Source: a virus
Reading direction: 5' to 3' (one strand)
Length of the DNA: 20,697 nt
Virus record (IMG/VR): IMGVR_UViG_3300005617_000530
Location: 1 to 20,697 of that record
The position numbers and the translations under genes were made by a program. Each line of letters opens with the position of its first letter. Positions within the stretch are counted from its first letter, which is position 1. The notes beneath the pieces are model-generated. The model had not been told where the DNA came from, did not search any database, and saw only the letters and a list, made by a program, of their open reading frames with translations. Below, one piece after another: positions 6,035-13,377 of the stretch.

Positions 6035-7513
6035 TTAGGCGGCTGTGGCGAGACGAGCCGGGTTAACGAACGAGACTGTAGAAACCAGCGCCTTTGCATA
6101 TCCGAGCGGAACCACCGAGACCGAAGAGGTCAGCGTCTCGGATGTGAGAACGGCGTCCGTTCGAGAGAGCGCGAACTTCACGTCACTAACGTGCCCAGGT
6201 CGGAGCAATGCATCATTAAGCAGCTCCTGAATCTCGGACTCGATCATCCGAGCGTCCTGCTCCAAGATCCGGTTGTACTTCAGTCCGGTGGTAGGATCGG
6301 TAACCGGCACCGGATCGACGCGGAAGTTTTCCGATGCCTGATTGACCAGACCGAAGTAGGTGACGTCACACGCGACATCGATCACGCGGCCGTGCTGAAT
6401 GTACCGAAGATCGCTCCCTGCGGCGCTGAAGAGCTTGACGTTCGTGATGTACAGACCCGAGCGTTTGAGCCACGTGCGCATCGTGGAAAAGCGCGCGTCA
6501 TCAAGCCCTGGCGTGATGTTCTCGTCTCGAACAAGCGCAATGTTGTTGCTCGAAACCGCGCCGCTCTTGACGCGCGCGGGATCCTCGTGAATCGGAATGG
6601 CCGCTACGCGTGCGGTTTGCACCCAGGCCACCGAGCGCCGGAACTTGTTCCCCGTGTCCGGCACGGTGAGGTCCTCGACGTCGGCGCTGACTACCATGCG
6701 AGAGTTCTGCTTGATCGCCATGGCGGCAATCAGCGTAGCATCAGAAACACCGGTAGGACCTTCGATGAAGCACCGAACGTGTCGGCGTTGGACCGCGGCG
6801 TTGTTGACGTTCGTCGACATCGCATCCCACCGCGAGGCCAGATCCGTCTGATCGGCTGCAACGCCCACCACATGAGCAAATCCCCAGGTGCGGGGATCGG
6901 CCAACAGGGAGGTCCATGCGCTGTTCAGGTTCGTGGTGGTGCACTTCGGCTCCACCGTGGCCCATGCGAACAAGTCACCGGCTTCGAAGATGATCGGACC
7001 CGCGCCCGCGGTAAAGACGGCCGTAATGCCCGTATTCGGAATCGCATACGTTCCGCCGCTGGGGATCACGATCTCGGGCGAGAAGTGAGCGCCACCATCC
7101 AGCGAATACTTGAACGTCCCGGCGCCGAGCGCACCGGTCTGCACAACAACCAGCTGAACGGAGTAGGAGTCGTAGGGCGTGCTGCCGGTGGTTGCGACCG
7201 TGCCCGTGCTTGTGCTCGTGCGGGTCGGTGTCACCGAGCCTGACGTGGCCGCGGTGCTTGCCGTGGCACGCATGGCCAGCACGGGGGCAGGGGCTACGCC
7301 TTGGGTGAGTTCGCCTAGGGCGAAGACTACTGCGTCAGCAAGTGGCCCGTAGCCAATCGTCGAGCGCACCTGATCGTAGGTGTTGAACTCATAGAGAGTG
7401 CCAACGGTGCCCTGTGACGACGCACCCATCTTGACGTGGCGACCGGCCGTGGACGGGGGTTGAAGGTTCAGGCCGTTTTCCCGGACCGTCAACGTTGCAT
7501 TCGGTGCTGCCAT
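6035..7513 (-). CDS. Tail sheath protein
   Basis: This 492-residue protein makes the phage a contractile-tailed one. The N-terminal region (T-L-Y-E-F-N-T-Y-D-Q-V-R-S-T-I-G-Y-G-P-L-A-D-A) matches the early helix of sheath proteins, where a stretch of nucleotide-like 'fraction' text is followed by a polymerisation arm. Residues about 85-115 are a Thr/Ser-rich linker. A strand-rich insert with Y-S-L-D-G-G-A-H-F-S-P-E and a repeat-like G-D-L-F-A-W follows at about 135-185. The C-terminal half carries R-I-L-E-Q-D-A-R-M-I-E-S-E-I-Q-E and a final strand set ending P-A-R-L-A-T-A-A, typical of the conserved sheath core that joins subunits by strand exchange. The DUF2586-like family of Mu-type phages is a close alternative name. 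It starts at ATG 7513, directly after the terminator-like gene. Confidence 0.87.
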   Translation of the reverse strand: MAAPNATLTVRENGLNLQPPSTAGRHVKMGASSQGTVGTLYEFNTYDQVRSTIGYGPLADAVVFALGELTQGVAPAPVLAMRATASTAATSGSVTPTRTSTSTGTVATTGSTPYDSYSVQLVVVQTGALGAGTFKYSLDGGAHFSPEIVIPSGGTYAIPNTGITAVFTAGAGPIIFEAGDLFAWATVEPKCTTTNLNSAWTSLLADPRTWGFAHVVGVAADQTDLASRWDAMSTNVNNAAVQRRHVRCFIEGPTGVSDATLIAAMAIKQNSRMVVSADVEDLTVPDTGNKFRRSVAWVQTARVAAIPIHEDPARVKSGAVSSNNIALVRDENITPGLDDARFSTMRTWLKRSGLYITNVKLFSAAGSDLRYIQHGRVIDVACDVTYFGLVNQASENFRVDPVPVTDPTTGLKYNRILEQDARMIESEIQELLNDALLRPGHVSDVKFALSRTDAVLTSETLTSSVSVVPLGYAKALVSTVSFVNPARLATAA

Positions 7514-8080
7514 TTACTCTTCTCCACACTGCAGAACACCGTCACCGGGCGTTCCGAGTTGCTCAGTCGCAAAGTTTTTCACTGTGAACGTTTCAAGAGC
7601 CGGCTTTAGGACCGGGATCGCCAAGGCAAAGGACAGAACGTAGATCTCACCGAGGCGACTCCAGCCTGCGACGCGTTCTTCCTGCGTGAGCCAGTGCCCG
7701 TGAAAGCCGTTTACGCCGTGCTGGATGCTGCCCAATGCAACGGCGATAATGGTTCCGACGGTGAGAAGTCGGAGCTGTTCAGCTGCCAAACGATCTTTGC
7801 CCCAGATATGGGCCCGCACCCCAGCGAAACACGTTGCAACAGCAGCAGGATTACCAGTCTGTGCGCCGCGAGGTCCGAATTGGTCATCACTGGGGATCCA
7901 AACAATTCTCGGGGGTGAGTTGTTTTCGTAGAGAGCCTTGACGTCGATGTCGACTTTCAAGCCCTGCTGAAAAAGCCCGAGGCGATCGAACTCTTTCTCG
8001 ACCAGACCCAAGGCAAGGCCGATCCCCTGCGAGATGCCATCGTCTGCAGACGGCGGAATGGGAAGCGTGGGCTGTGACAC
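7514..8080 (-). CDS. Tail terminator-like protein (Mu gp37/DUF-type, function inferred)
   Basis: This 188-residue protein sits between the gpG-like morphogenesis protein and the sheath, where contractile phages encode the tail terminator that caps the tube. Visible features are P-P-R-I-V-W-I-P-S-D-D-Q-F-G-P (57-71), a strand-loop pattern often found in this class, then V-R-A-H-I-W-G-K-D and an acidic C-terminus. The start is GTG at 8080, which abuts the stop of the upstream gene (TAA at 8083-8081), so the two are likely translationally coupled. No catalytic motif is visible. The role rests on position and general shape. Confidence 0.55.
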   Translation of the reverse strand: MSQPTLPIPPSADDGISQGIGLALGLVEKEFDRLGLFQQGLKVDIDVKALYENNSPPRIVWIPSDDQFGPRGAQTGNPAAVATCFAGVRAHIWGKDRLAAEQLRLLTVGTIIAVALGSIQHGVNGFHGHWLTQEERVAGWSRLGEIYVLSFALAIPVLKPALETFTVKNFATEQLGTPGDGVLQCGEE

Positions 8081-8533
8081 TTATGCGGCCTTCACGCGCT
8101 CACCGAGCCAGCGACTCAGGACGCGTTCGGACGCAGCCTTCCAGGCTCGTTCCCATCGCGCGGGCATGGGCTTTGCCGGGTCAGGTAGATACTGGCGAGC
8201 GGGTAGATTCCGTGGTGGATAGCCGTAGTTTTGGGCCTTCGCGTAGGGCAGGTTGATCACCACTGCAAGGCCACGGACGCTGTACCGTACGCCGTCGAGC
8301 AGTGCTCCGAAGAGCCGGCCGCTCTTGCGCAGCATCGGCCAGGGATAGGGCTTCTTTCGCTCGGGCCACCCGCTGCCATAGGGTGTGCGTTCGGCCCGGA
8401 AGTCCGTCTTGATCAGCTGGACGGTTTCCTTGGCGACCTCTTGGCGGATCTCTCGTGCTACGCGACCGTTAGCAAGGCCCGCGAGTTGCGCCTGTAGCTT
8501 GGCGAACTCGCGGAATGCGTCGGCGTTGCTCAT
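8081..8533 (-). CDS. Tail completion / virion morphogenesis protein (Mu gpG or P2 gpS-like)
   Basis: This 150-residue protein has an N-terminal helix with E-F-A-K-L-Q-A-Q-L-A-G-L and then T-D-F-R-A-E-R-T-P-Y-G-S-G-W-P. The P-x-G-x-x-W-x-x-R/L motif, followed by L-R-K-S-G-R-L (110s), Y-A-K-A-Q-N-Y-G (hydrophobic to basic) and P-A-R-Q-Y-L-P, is the signature of the phage virion morphogenesis (tail completion) family. It is required to join tails to heads. It is the first tail gene after the two connectors in the minus-strand order. ATG at 8533 lies 14 nt from the plus-strand ATG at 8548, so the two genes are divergent and share almost no intergenic space. Confidence 0.8.
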   Translation of the reverse strand: MSNADAFREFAKLQAQLAGLANGRVAREIRQEVAKETVQLIKTDFRAERTPYGSGWPERKKPYPWPMLRKSGRLFGALLDGVRYSVRGLAVVINLPYAKAQNYGYPPRNLPARQYLPDPAKPMPARWERAWKAASERVLSRWLGERVKAA

Positions 8534-8547
8534 GCTAATGAGGCGGA

Positions 8548-8778
8548 ATGCAGACCGTTACGATTACGTACCAATGCGCCGTGTGCTCCAAGGAAAGCCG
8601 CTCGGAAGCTCACGACGTGGTTGCCATACAACCGAGACTGCCGCCCGGGTGGGTGGAGCTAACCGACCACATGGCAGCCCTATTCGAAGGTGACCGCTAT
8701 ATCTCGTACGGCCTATGCGTGACTCACTTCTGCTCGCGAAAGTGTCTTATGGACCGTCTACAAGATGCGGCGCGTTGA
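8548..8778 (+). CDS. Small zinc-ribbon-like protein (plus-strand cargo gene)
   Basis: This 76-residue protein has Cys-rich ends: C-A-V-C at residues 10-13, and C-V-T-H-F-C-S-R-K-C at 57-66. The C-x2-C plus C-x3-C (and a nearby His) spacing fits binding of one zinc. Between them is P-P-G-W-V-E-L (32-38). A good ribosome-binding site GAGGCGG (8540-8546) precedes ATG at 8548. It is read against the surrounding tail/head operon, starting 14 nt from the start of the morphogenesis gene and overlapping the 3' end of the downstream connector by 32 bp. Small zinc-ribbon proteins often act as transcription or replication accessory factors or host-takeover proteins, but nothing here assigns a role. No promoter was identified upstream. 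Confidence 0.7.
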   Translation: MQTVTITYQCAVCSKESRSEAHDVVAIQPRLPPGWVELTDHMAALFEGDRYISYGLCVTHFCSRKCLMDRLQDAAR

Positions 8779-9088
8779 GCACGGCCATGTACTGGATATC
8801 TCGGATGGCCTGGTCGTGCGCTTCCTTGATGATCCGATCAGAGCCTTCGGGATTGTATCCACGAAGCGAGCTGAGCACCGTGAATGCCGTCATCTGACAA
8901 ACGGATCGGGTTAGGTCCTCACCCCAGCTCGATAGCGGCGTGGTGTATCCTCCTAGCGAATCAAGCCACACGTCGGCCTGGTCACTATTGGATTGCAGGT
9001 GCTGCCGAATCTGCTCATCGGGGATCTCGGTAAACGCGCCGCTGGGCAGACCGTACACGGCGAACTTCTCGAGGGTGGCATATGCCAT
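8747..9088 (-). CDS. Head-tail connector protein, Mu gp36 / DUF1320-like
   Basis: This 113-residue protein starts MAYATLEKFAVYGLPSGAFT and contains the alternating helices I-P-D-E-Q-I-R-Q-H-L-Q-S and D-L-T-R-S-V-C-Q-M-T-A-F-T-V-L-S-S-L-R-G-Y-N-P. This all-helical layout with early M-A-Y-A-T and a late R-G-Y-N-P-E-G-S-D motif fits DUF1320 (Mu gp36-like) connector proteins that build the head-tail joint. It overlaps the upstream connector by 1 nt (TAATG at 9088) and the plus-strand zinc-ribbon gene by 32 bp at its 3' end. Confidence 0.72.
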   Translation of the reverse strand: MAYATLEKFAVYGLPSGAFTEIPDEQIRQHLQSNSDQADVWLDSLGGYTTPLSSWGEDLTRSVCQMTAFTVLSSLRGYNPEGSDRIIKEAHDQAIRDIQYMAVLNAPHLVDGP

Positions 9089-9459
9089 TAGTAGACCTCA
9101 AGGTTGGATCCGATACCGGTCGCAGGCTGCGCGCGAGGAACCCGAAGGGCCTTGCTCAGCTCGTTGAGCAGATACTCCTTGAGAGAGATAAGCTTCGAGA
9201 GTTCATTGTCTCGAAGCTTTAAGTCTCCCAGCGTATCGAGTTTGAATCGGCTGCGGCTCTTGAAGATATCCGTGTCGACCTTCGTGATTCTCGGCAAAAG
9301 CGTGTTACGGATGTACCCCTCACCGAACGTATTGATGTTCTCCTGCACGACCACTTCGAACACCTGGGCGATGTCAAAGTAGGGGCGTGCAAGCGCGGTA
9401 AGGTCGGAATACCCCAACCAGTGCTTAATCTCCTGAATCTCGAGATCGGTGAAGGCCAT
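9088..9459 (-). CDS. Putative head-tail connector / neck protein
   Basis: This 123-residue, largely helical protein starts MAFTDLEIQEIKHWLGYSDL. The later segments V-V-V-Q-E-N-I-N-T-F-G-E and R-N-T-L-L-P-R-I-T-K-V-D, and a long amphipathic helix (E-L-S-K-L-I-S-L-K-E-Y-L-L-N-E-L-S), fit a neck or adaptor subunit. It is placed after the small capsid-associated genes and just before the gp36-like connector, overlapping it by 1 nt. I do not recognise a specific family; the role is inferred from its position and helical character. Confidence 0.55.
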   Translation of the reverse strand: MAFTDLEIQEIKHWLGYSDLTALARPYFDIAQVFEVVVQENINTFGEGYIRNTLLPRITKVDTDIFKSRSRFKLDTLGDLKLRDNELSKLISLKEYLLNELSKALRVPRAQPATGIGSNLEVY

Positions 9460-9461
9460 GT

Positions 9462-9839
9462 TTAGGCTACAACGGTGGTGTCATCACCCACGCGACGCCA
9501 TGCCGTGCCGTCGTTGTAGACCAAGGTGCCCGTGCCAGAGCCGGATCCCTCTCCGACCTTGCGGCCATCGGAGGCATACGCGACCTGACGGACTGCGTTG
9601 GCAGGCAATGTTGCGACGGTGTAGGTTGCGATTTTGAATGCAGACGAGAACGTCTTGATGCCGGCAACCGTCTCGTTGCCGGTGTTGTGAACCACGTCGC
9701 CGTTACGCGCAGAGTCATTGGCAGATGACGCAGCACCAAGGTTGGTGATCTTGTTGCCAGCCGCGTCGAGATTGGCGGCTAGCGGGCCACCAACGGGCGT
9801 TGCGGCGGGCTGAGGTACTCCGTCCACGAGGACAATCAT
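9462..9839 (-). CDS. Small virion protein resembling a tail-fibre/decoration fragment
   Basis: This 125-residue protein contains N-L-D-A-A-G-N-K-I-T-N-L-G (24-36), then N-G-D-V-V-H and E-T-V-A-G-I-K-T-F-S-S. The phrase 'aGNkItnLg' with a following 'vaGiKTFsS' is the repeat pattern of phage tail-fibre collars, where fibres carry A-A-x-x-A-T-K-x-Y-V-D and I-A-G-x-K-T-F. The C-terminal half has strands around R-K-V-G-E-G-S-G and G-T-A-W-R-R-V-G-D-D, also common in fibre tips. Its place in the head module, and its small size, suggest a head fibre or capsid decoration protein rather than an adhesin. It overlaps the upstream gene by 4 nt (ATGA). Confidence 0.65.
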   Translation of the reverse strand: MIVLVDGVPQPAATPVGGPLAANLDAAGNKITNLGAASSANDSARNGDVVHNTGNETVAGIKTFSSAFKIATYTVATLPANAVRQVAYASDGRKVGEGSGSGTGTLVYNDGTAWRRVGDDTTVVA

Positions 9840-10183
9840 GCTTTTTCACCCCCGCGCGCTTCGATAGCGACCGTGGTGCCCGAGGCGCTCGTTGCAGTCA
9901 GTCGCGCCCTAGCACCCGTAAACGCCTGCATCTCGATCAAGCGTGTGGACCCTGCTGGTAGTGGACCAAAGTTCTGGCCGAGCGCCAGAAACGTCGTGCC
10001 AACGGGTGATTCATAGATCGTCAGCGTCTCGATATCGTGTGAGCCGGTGTTGCTTAGGGCCACGCAAAGGCTGTCAATCTTGCGAGTATCAAGGCCCGTC
10101 GCATCCGACAGTAAGTCGGTTTCTGTGGCGGCCGGGACCGTCACGCTGCCTACCTTCGAGAAGGTCTGCCGTTCAGTCGACAT
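9836..10183 (-). CDS. Small virion-associated protein of unknown function (decoration candidate)
   Basis: This 115-residue protein is strand-rich and Thr/Ser/Ala-rich, with a pattern of short strands (V-G-S-V-T-V-P-A, I-E-T-L-T-I-Y-E-S-P, T-R-L-I-E-M-Q-A) that fits an Ig-like or jelly-roll-like capsid-surface subunit. It is not recognised as a specific family. It lies in a run of four small genes between capsid and connector. It overlaps the 50-residue upstream gene by 11 nt and the downstream fibre-like gene by 4 nt, so all are probably co-translated. The initiation codon is ATG at 10183. Confidence 0.55.
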   Translation of the reverse strand: MSTERQTFSKVGSVTVPAATETDLLSDATGLDTRKIDSLCVALSNTGSHDIETLTIYESPVGTTFLALGQNFGPLPAGSTRLIEMQAFTGARARLTATSASGTTVAIEARGGEKA

Positions 10184-10325
10184 GTTCAGACCGATGCTCT
10201 GAGACGTGCGACGCGCCTTCGGTAGGCGTGTGCTGTGCCTCCGAGAGGGGCGCCGGCGCCGATTGCTCGGGCACAGACGCGGGCACCGAGGGCTTCGGTG
10301 CCTTCTTCTCAGCGTCCTTGGCCAT
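10173..10325 (-). CDS. Very small Pro/Ala/Glu-rich protein (50 aa)
   Basis: A short frame of 50 residues begins MAKDAEKKAPKPSVPASVPE and ends S-E-H-R-S-E-H-V-D. Its ATG (10325-10323) overlaps the TGA of the upstream gene by 1 nt (TGATG), and its stop overlaps the next gene by 11 nt, so it is tightly embedded in the operon. Composition is low-complexity: Pro, Ala, Ser and charged residues, with three His near the C-terminus. It could be an extended linker or virion accessory peptide. The stop-start overlap on both sides is the main reason to treat it as coding. Confidence 0.6.
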   Translation of the reverse strand: MAKDAEKKAPKPSVPASVPEQSAPAPLSEAQHTPTEGASHVSEHRSEHVD

Positions 10326-10708
10326 CAGTTCGAAAACTGGCCTTTCTGGTAGGCAATGTCGATCGTGACGGCGCTGTTCGTGATCGTGCCGGTGGATGAG
10401 ACCGCAAGGCGAAAGAGCTTGGCGCCTGTGCAATCCACCACGAAGCACTTCTTGCCGGTGGCCGTAAGGGTCAGAGCCCCCGGCGAGGTTACGTCGTGCC
10501 AGTTGGTGCCATCCACGCTTAGCTGAGGCGTGAAGATCGCGTTGGTCAGCGAGCCGACCGTGAAGTTGATGAAGACCTGAACCTTCTGCGTCACTGACGC
10601 ATTGACGTTCACGGCCGTGGTGTTCGCGGCGGCATTCGCGATGCCAGCCGCAGCGAGCACTTGGTAGTACGGAGAGGGCGATTGCAGCCCTGACTGAGAA
10701 AGAGGCAT
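10325..10708 (-). CDS. Small virion protein downstream of the capsid gene
   Basis: This 127-residue protein has an Ala-rich start (P-Y-Y-Q-V-L-A-A-A-G-I-A-N-A-A-A-N) and then a strand-rich body with V-Q-V-F-I-N-F-T-V-G-S-L-T, P-Q-L-S-V-D-G-T-N-W-H-D-V and A-K-L-F-R-L-A-V. The S-x-D-G-x-x-W element is common in phage structural proteins with Ig-like folds. It is the first gene after the major capsid protein in operon order, 39 nt from its stop. A decoration or head-stabilising subunit is likely by position. The family is not recognised. Confidence 0.6.
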   Translation of the reverse strand: MPLSQSGLQSPSPYYQVLAAAGIANAAANTTAVNVNASVTQKVQVFINFTVGSLTNAIFTPQLSVDGTNWHDVTSPGALTLTATGKKCFVVDCTGAKLFRLAVSSTGTITNSAVTIDIAYQKGQFSN

Positions 10709-10747
10709 GGTTGATGTCCTTTTCTGACGACAGTGCGGGGCTGTGAA

Positions 10748-11914
10748 TTAGTCCGTGATGAAGAGCTGGGCGTAGGTGTCCTGAAGTACCTGGAAGCCCT
10801 CGTGAGCGAGCCACGCGAACCGGTCGAACCGACCGCCGTCGTCGTTGCGATCACGGCGTGCGTTCGCAGCCATGCCCGAGGCCCAGCCGAAGATCCCCGG
10901 GGCGATTGCGAGACCCTGGTAGGCCGTGGTGGCTCCGCCAATGCTCGCGGTCAGACGTGGCATGCGGTTCGATTCGCAGATGATGAAGTGCGAGGTGTCG
11001 CGGCGATACCCTGGGAACAGGGGGTTGTACTCCGGGTGGAACGACGAAAGGCGCTGGAACATCGGATCGAGTTCCAGGTCTGCATACTGGTGCTGATCAA
11101 GCACCAAGACCCAACGCGTGCCCAGTGCAATGCCAGGAACCTTGCGGGTCTTGAGCGCCTCGGCACCGCGTACCAGCAGATCGAACGAGAAGGGCTCGTT
11201 GCCGCTGCCGGTGAAGCTCGCGTTGGCGGTCACGCCGCCGCCACGGGTCACGTTGCCCGTTCCGTCGGTTACATCATGGGCGTTCGCGGAAGCAATCAGG
11301 CGCGTAATGGTAATGTCATCGAGCAGCTTGTGCCGATCTCTACGTAGGTGGTTCGAGCACATCCGAAGCAAGTCGTGCTCCGAGCGAGCGCGGGTGAACT
11401 CGGCAAGCGAGATCGGAACCACGTTGCCGCTCGCGTCGCCTGGGCCACCGTATTCCTTAAGCACTACGGCAACCTGATCCACGGTGAAGCCCTGGGAGTT
11501 CGTCCCAAAGAGCTTGTTCACGGGCGTTAGGATTCGGGACGATTCCGTGGTGGCGCCATCGATGAACCGAGGTCGGTTGATCTTAATGGTGTCGCCCGAG
11601 AGCTTGGCCTCTTGGACCATCACGAACATGTCCGGATAGGCCATGCCCATCGAGATGAGCAGCGGGCCGCCCATGCCCATGGACATCGCCTCGTCGATGT
11701 TGGCAGCGTTGCCTCGATCGCCGATACGGCCATCCCGCAACTGTGCGGCGGCAAGGTCAAAGCCATCTGCCTGGCTAAATCCCTGCTGCACGGCAGCGGA
11801 GTATGCCCAGCGCGCGAAGACGAAATCGACGTCCGGCGCAAGCAGGAGTCTTTCAGAGAGTTTGTCGGTGAACTCCGCAGAAACCAACGACGTATTAACT
11901 ACTTGCTCGGCCAT
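10748..11914 (-). CDS. Major capsid protein
   Basis: This 388-residue protein lies next after the scaffold gene in operon order. Visible features are an N-terminal A-E-F-T-D-K-L-S-E-R (14-23), a Met-rich loop S-M-G-M-G-G-P-L-L-I-S-M-G-M, the strand F-V-M-V-Q-E-A-K-L, and a long helical/strand core ending in G-F-Q-V-L-Q-D-T-Y-A-Q-L-F. The segment I-K-I-N-R-P-R-F-I-D-G-A (110s) looks like an E-loop strand of an HK97-fold capsid. No N-terminal delta domain is seen, which fits a separate scaffold. The start is ATG at 11914 with AGGA about 8 nt upstream. The call rests on gene order, size and composition. Confidence 0.8.
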   Translation of the reverse strand: MAEQVVNTSLVSAEFTDKLSERLLLAPDVDFVFARWAYSAAVQQGFSQADGFDLAAAQLRDGRIGDRGNAANIDEAMSMGMGGPLLISMGMAYPDMFVMVQEAKLSGDTIKINRPRFIDGATTESSRILTPVNKLFGTNSQGFTVDQVAVVLKEYGGPGDASGNVVPISLAEFTRARSEHDLLRMCSNHLRRDRHKLLDDITITRLIASANAHDVTDGTGNVTRGGGVTANASFTGSGNEPFSFDLLVRGAEALKTRKVPGIALGTRWVLVLDQHQYADLELDPMFQRLSSFHPEYNPLFPGYRRDTSHFIICESNRMPRLTASIGGATTAYQGLAIAPGIFGWASGMAANARRDRNDDGGRFDRFAWLAHEGFQVLQDTYAQLFITD

Positions 11915-11948
11915 GTTCGTGTCCTATGCGCTGCTGGAGCGCGGTGAA

Positions 11949-12623
11949 TTACGCACTCTTGGCGCGCTGCTCTTCTTCGATGGCCTTCTCGTGGCGCAAT
12001 CTGAAGTGGGCAGCGGCGAGTGTGTTGGTCTTCTTGAGGTCTAAGTACTGCTGAAGCAGAGAAGGCGTTCCTGCCGGCTTCGGGTTGCTAGGACCCGCTG
12101 GCGCCATCGTCGTGGCAGGCTTGGCTTCTCGAGGCGCGGGAGCCTGCGTTTCGGTCTTGGGTGCGGGCGGAGGCGGCTCGGCAAACAGCCCTTTTGTCTT
12201 TGCCTTCGCGAGCCATTCAAGGCGCGCTTCGGGTTGCTCTGGCGCGAGATCAAGCAGTGAGCGCTTGCCTTCGGGAATGGCAGCCTCTTCGGCCTCAAGG
12301 TATTTCTTGATTGAGGCTTCGTAGGCCTGTGCGCGTTTGGCTTCCCCCGCAAGTTCCTGCGCGGTCTTCTTGGCCTTCTCGAGTTCGCTTAGTTGCGCGT
12401 TCTCGAGTTCGGAGGCTTTTGCAAGACGGGCCTTGACGTCTTCGATCTTGTCGGCGCCGAGGTCTTTGAGCCATTCGCGCCGCGCGGCCTCACGTTCAGC
12501 CTTTAGGCGCCCGTTGAATTGATCCAGTGACATCCTTTGGAAGTCATGGACAACGGGCGTCTCGGTCGGGGCAGGGGAAGGCGTTGCGGCCGCCGGAGCG
12601 GCCGGTGTGGTTGCATCAGACAT
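11949..12623 (-). CDS. Capsid scaffolding protein
   Basis: This 224-residue protein sits immediately upstream (in operon order) of the capsid gene. Residues 1-25 are Pro/Ala/Thr-rich. Residues about 35-125 are strongly helical and charged, with repeated E-K-A-K and L-E-x-A-x-x-x-E heptads, giving a coiled coil. Residues 145-195 are another Pro/Ala/Lys-rich linker, and the C-terminus (F-R-L-R-H-E-K-A-I-E-E-E-Q-R-A-K) is a basic-to-acidic helix that could dock to capsid subunits. Coiled-coil core plus terminal helix is the usual scaffold design. No protease motif is visible. Confidence 0.75.
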   Translation of the reverse strand: MSDATTPAAPAAATPSPAPTETPVVHDFQRMSLDQFNGRLKAEREAARREWLKDLGADKIEDVKARLAKASELENAQLSELEKAKKTAQELAGEAKRAQAYEASIKKYLEAEEAAIPEGKRSLLDLAPEQPEARLEWLAKAKTKGLFAEPPPPAPKTETQAPAPREAKPATTMAPAGPSNPKPAGTPSLLQQYLDLKKTNTLAAAHFRLRHEKAIEEEQRAKSA

Positions 12624-12672
12624 GGTGTTCTCCAGTTACGCTCTGTGACGCCGAGCGAGGCGGTGGAGGGAT

Positions 12673-12939
12673 ATGCTATCCATTCGTATGGACACTCGGT
12701 CGCCGCTGGACAGAGCGGTCGCAGAAACCTCGCCGCAATTCATTCGCGCAACGAACGACGCGATCAAACAATGCATTCTTGATGGCTATCGCGGGTGGCT
12801 CGATGCGCGTTTACTCATCGAAGGTCTTACGGTTTGCATGCAGTTCGTGAGACGAAAGGAAGGCCCGCCGACCTGGGCAACTTGCTACTCGTACGATCTC
12901 AGAGAGGTCCCGTTGACCCTCACAATAGCATCGACTTAG
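12673..12939 (+). CDS. Small orphan protein on the opposite strand (88 aa)
   Basis: This 88-residue frame lies in the 313-bp gap between the scaffold and the structural protein gene at 12936-13370, and no minus-strand gene occupies the gap. The sequence has an early charged helix (D-R-A-V-A-E-T-S-P-Q-F-I-R-A-T-N-D), then G-W-L-D-A-R-L-L-I-E-G-L-T-V-C-M-Q-F-V-R-R-K and a strand-rich end. It looks like folded protein rather than antisense noise but is not recognised. A GGAGGG sits only 2-3 nt before ATG 12673, so the start is uncertain; the Met at codon 6 (12688) is an alternative. It ends by overlapping the stop of the minus-strand gene by 4 bp. Like the other plus-strand units, it is probably a cargo gene. 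Confidence 0.45.
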   Translation: MLSIRMDTRSPLDRAVAETSPQFIRATNDAIKQCILDGYRGWLDARLLIEGLTVCMQFVRRKEGPPTWATCYSYDLREVPLTLTIAST

Positions 12940-13370
12940 TAAGCGCCGGGCGAGCTTCCGAAGATGAGTTCTGCCACAACGATGAACTCAAATTGCCCTG
13001 CTAGCGTGAGCGCTGTGGCATCGGAAACTTCCGTTCCCGTGTCCCCGTTTGTGGCGCCGCTTTCGACGGTCCAGGTGATCTTGTCGTTCGTCGAGCCGCT
13101 GTTCACGGTTGCGAGCGCAATCACGGCATTCGACGCGGTGTAGATGTTGGTGCCGTCGTTGTAGTCGCGAAACGCGGTTGCGCTCTTGACCTTCACGGCC
13201 GTCACGCCCATGTGGCTATTCTGGATTGCAGAGAGGAAGTTGAAGTTCGGCTTGGTCCCGGTCAGGTAACCGCCTGAAACGCCGACGGTAGCGCGGAACA
13301 CGCGAAGGGTTCCGTTGGTCTGGCTGCCCTTCAATTCATCTACGCCATAAACGGTCTGTGTCGTTGCCAT
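12936..13370 (-). CDS. Small structural protein of unknown function between portal and scaffold
   Basis: This 144-residue protein has a Thr/Ala/Gly/Val-rich, strand-rich composition with few charges (A-V-I-A-L-A-T-V, K-I-T-W-T-V-E-S-G, F-E-F-I-V-V-A-E-L-I-F). It lies 7 nt after the portal gene and before the scaffold, a place where head-fibre, decoration or head-completion genes occur. Nothing points to a catalytic role. Family not recognised. Confidence 0.55.
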   Translation of the reverse strand: MATTQTVYGVDELKGSQTNGTLRVFRATVGVSGGYLTGTKPNFNFLSAIQNSHMGVTAVKVKSATAFRDYNDGTNIYTASNAVIALATVNSGSTNDKITWTVESGATNGDTGTEVSDATALTLAGQFEFIVVAELIFGSSPGAY

Positions 13371-13377
13371 AATGAAC

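Noticed and set aside
6191-7243. Long plus-strand frame of 350 residues opposite the sheath gene
   Set aside because: It is antisense to a clear sheath gene; its Arg/His-rich composition is typical of a shadow frame in high-GC DNA.
10326-10814. Upstream part of a 213-residue minus-strand frame
   Set aside because: Only the last 50 codons (from 10325) make sense; the rest lies out of frame across the small virion protein and capsid end.
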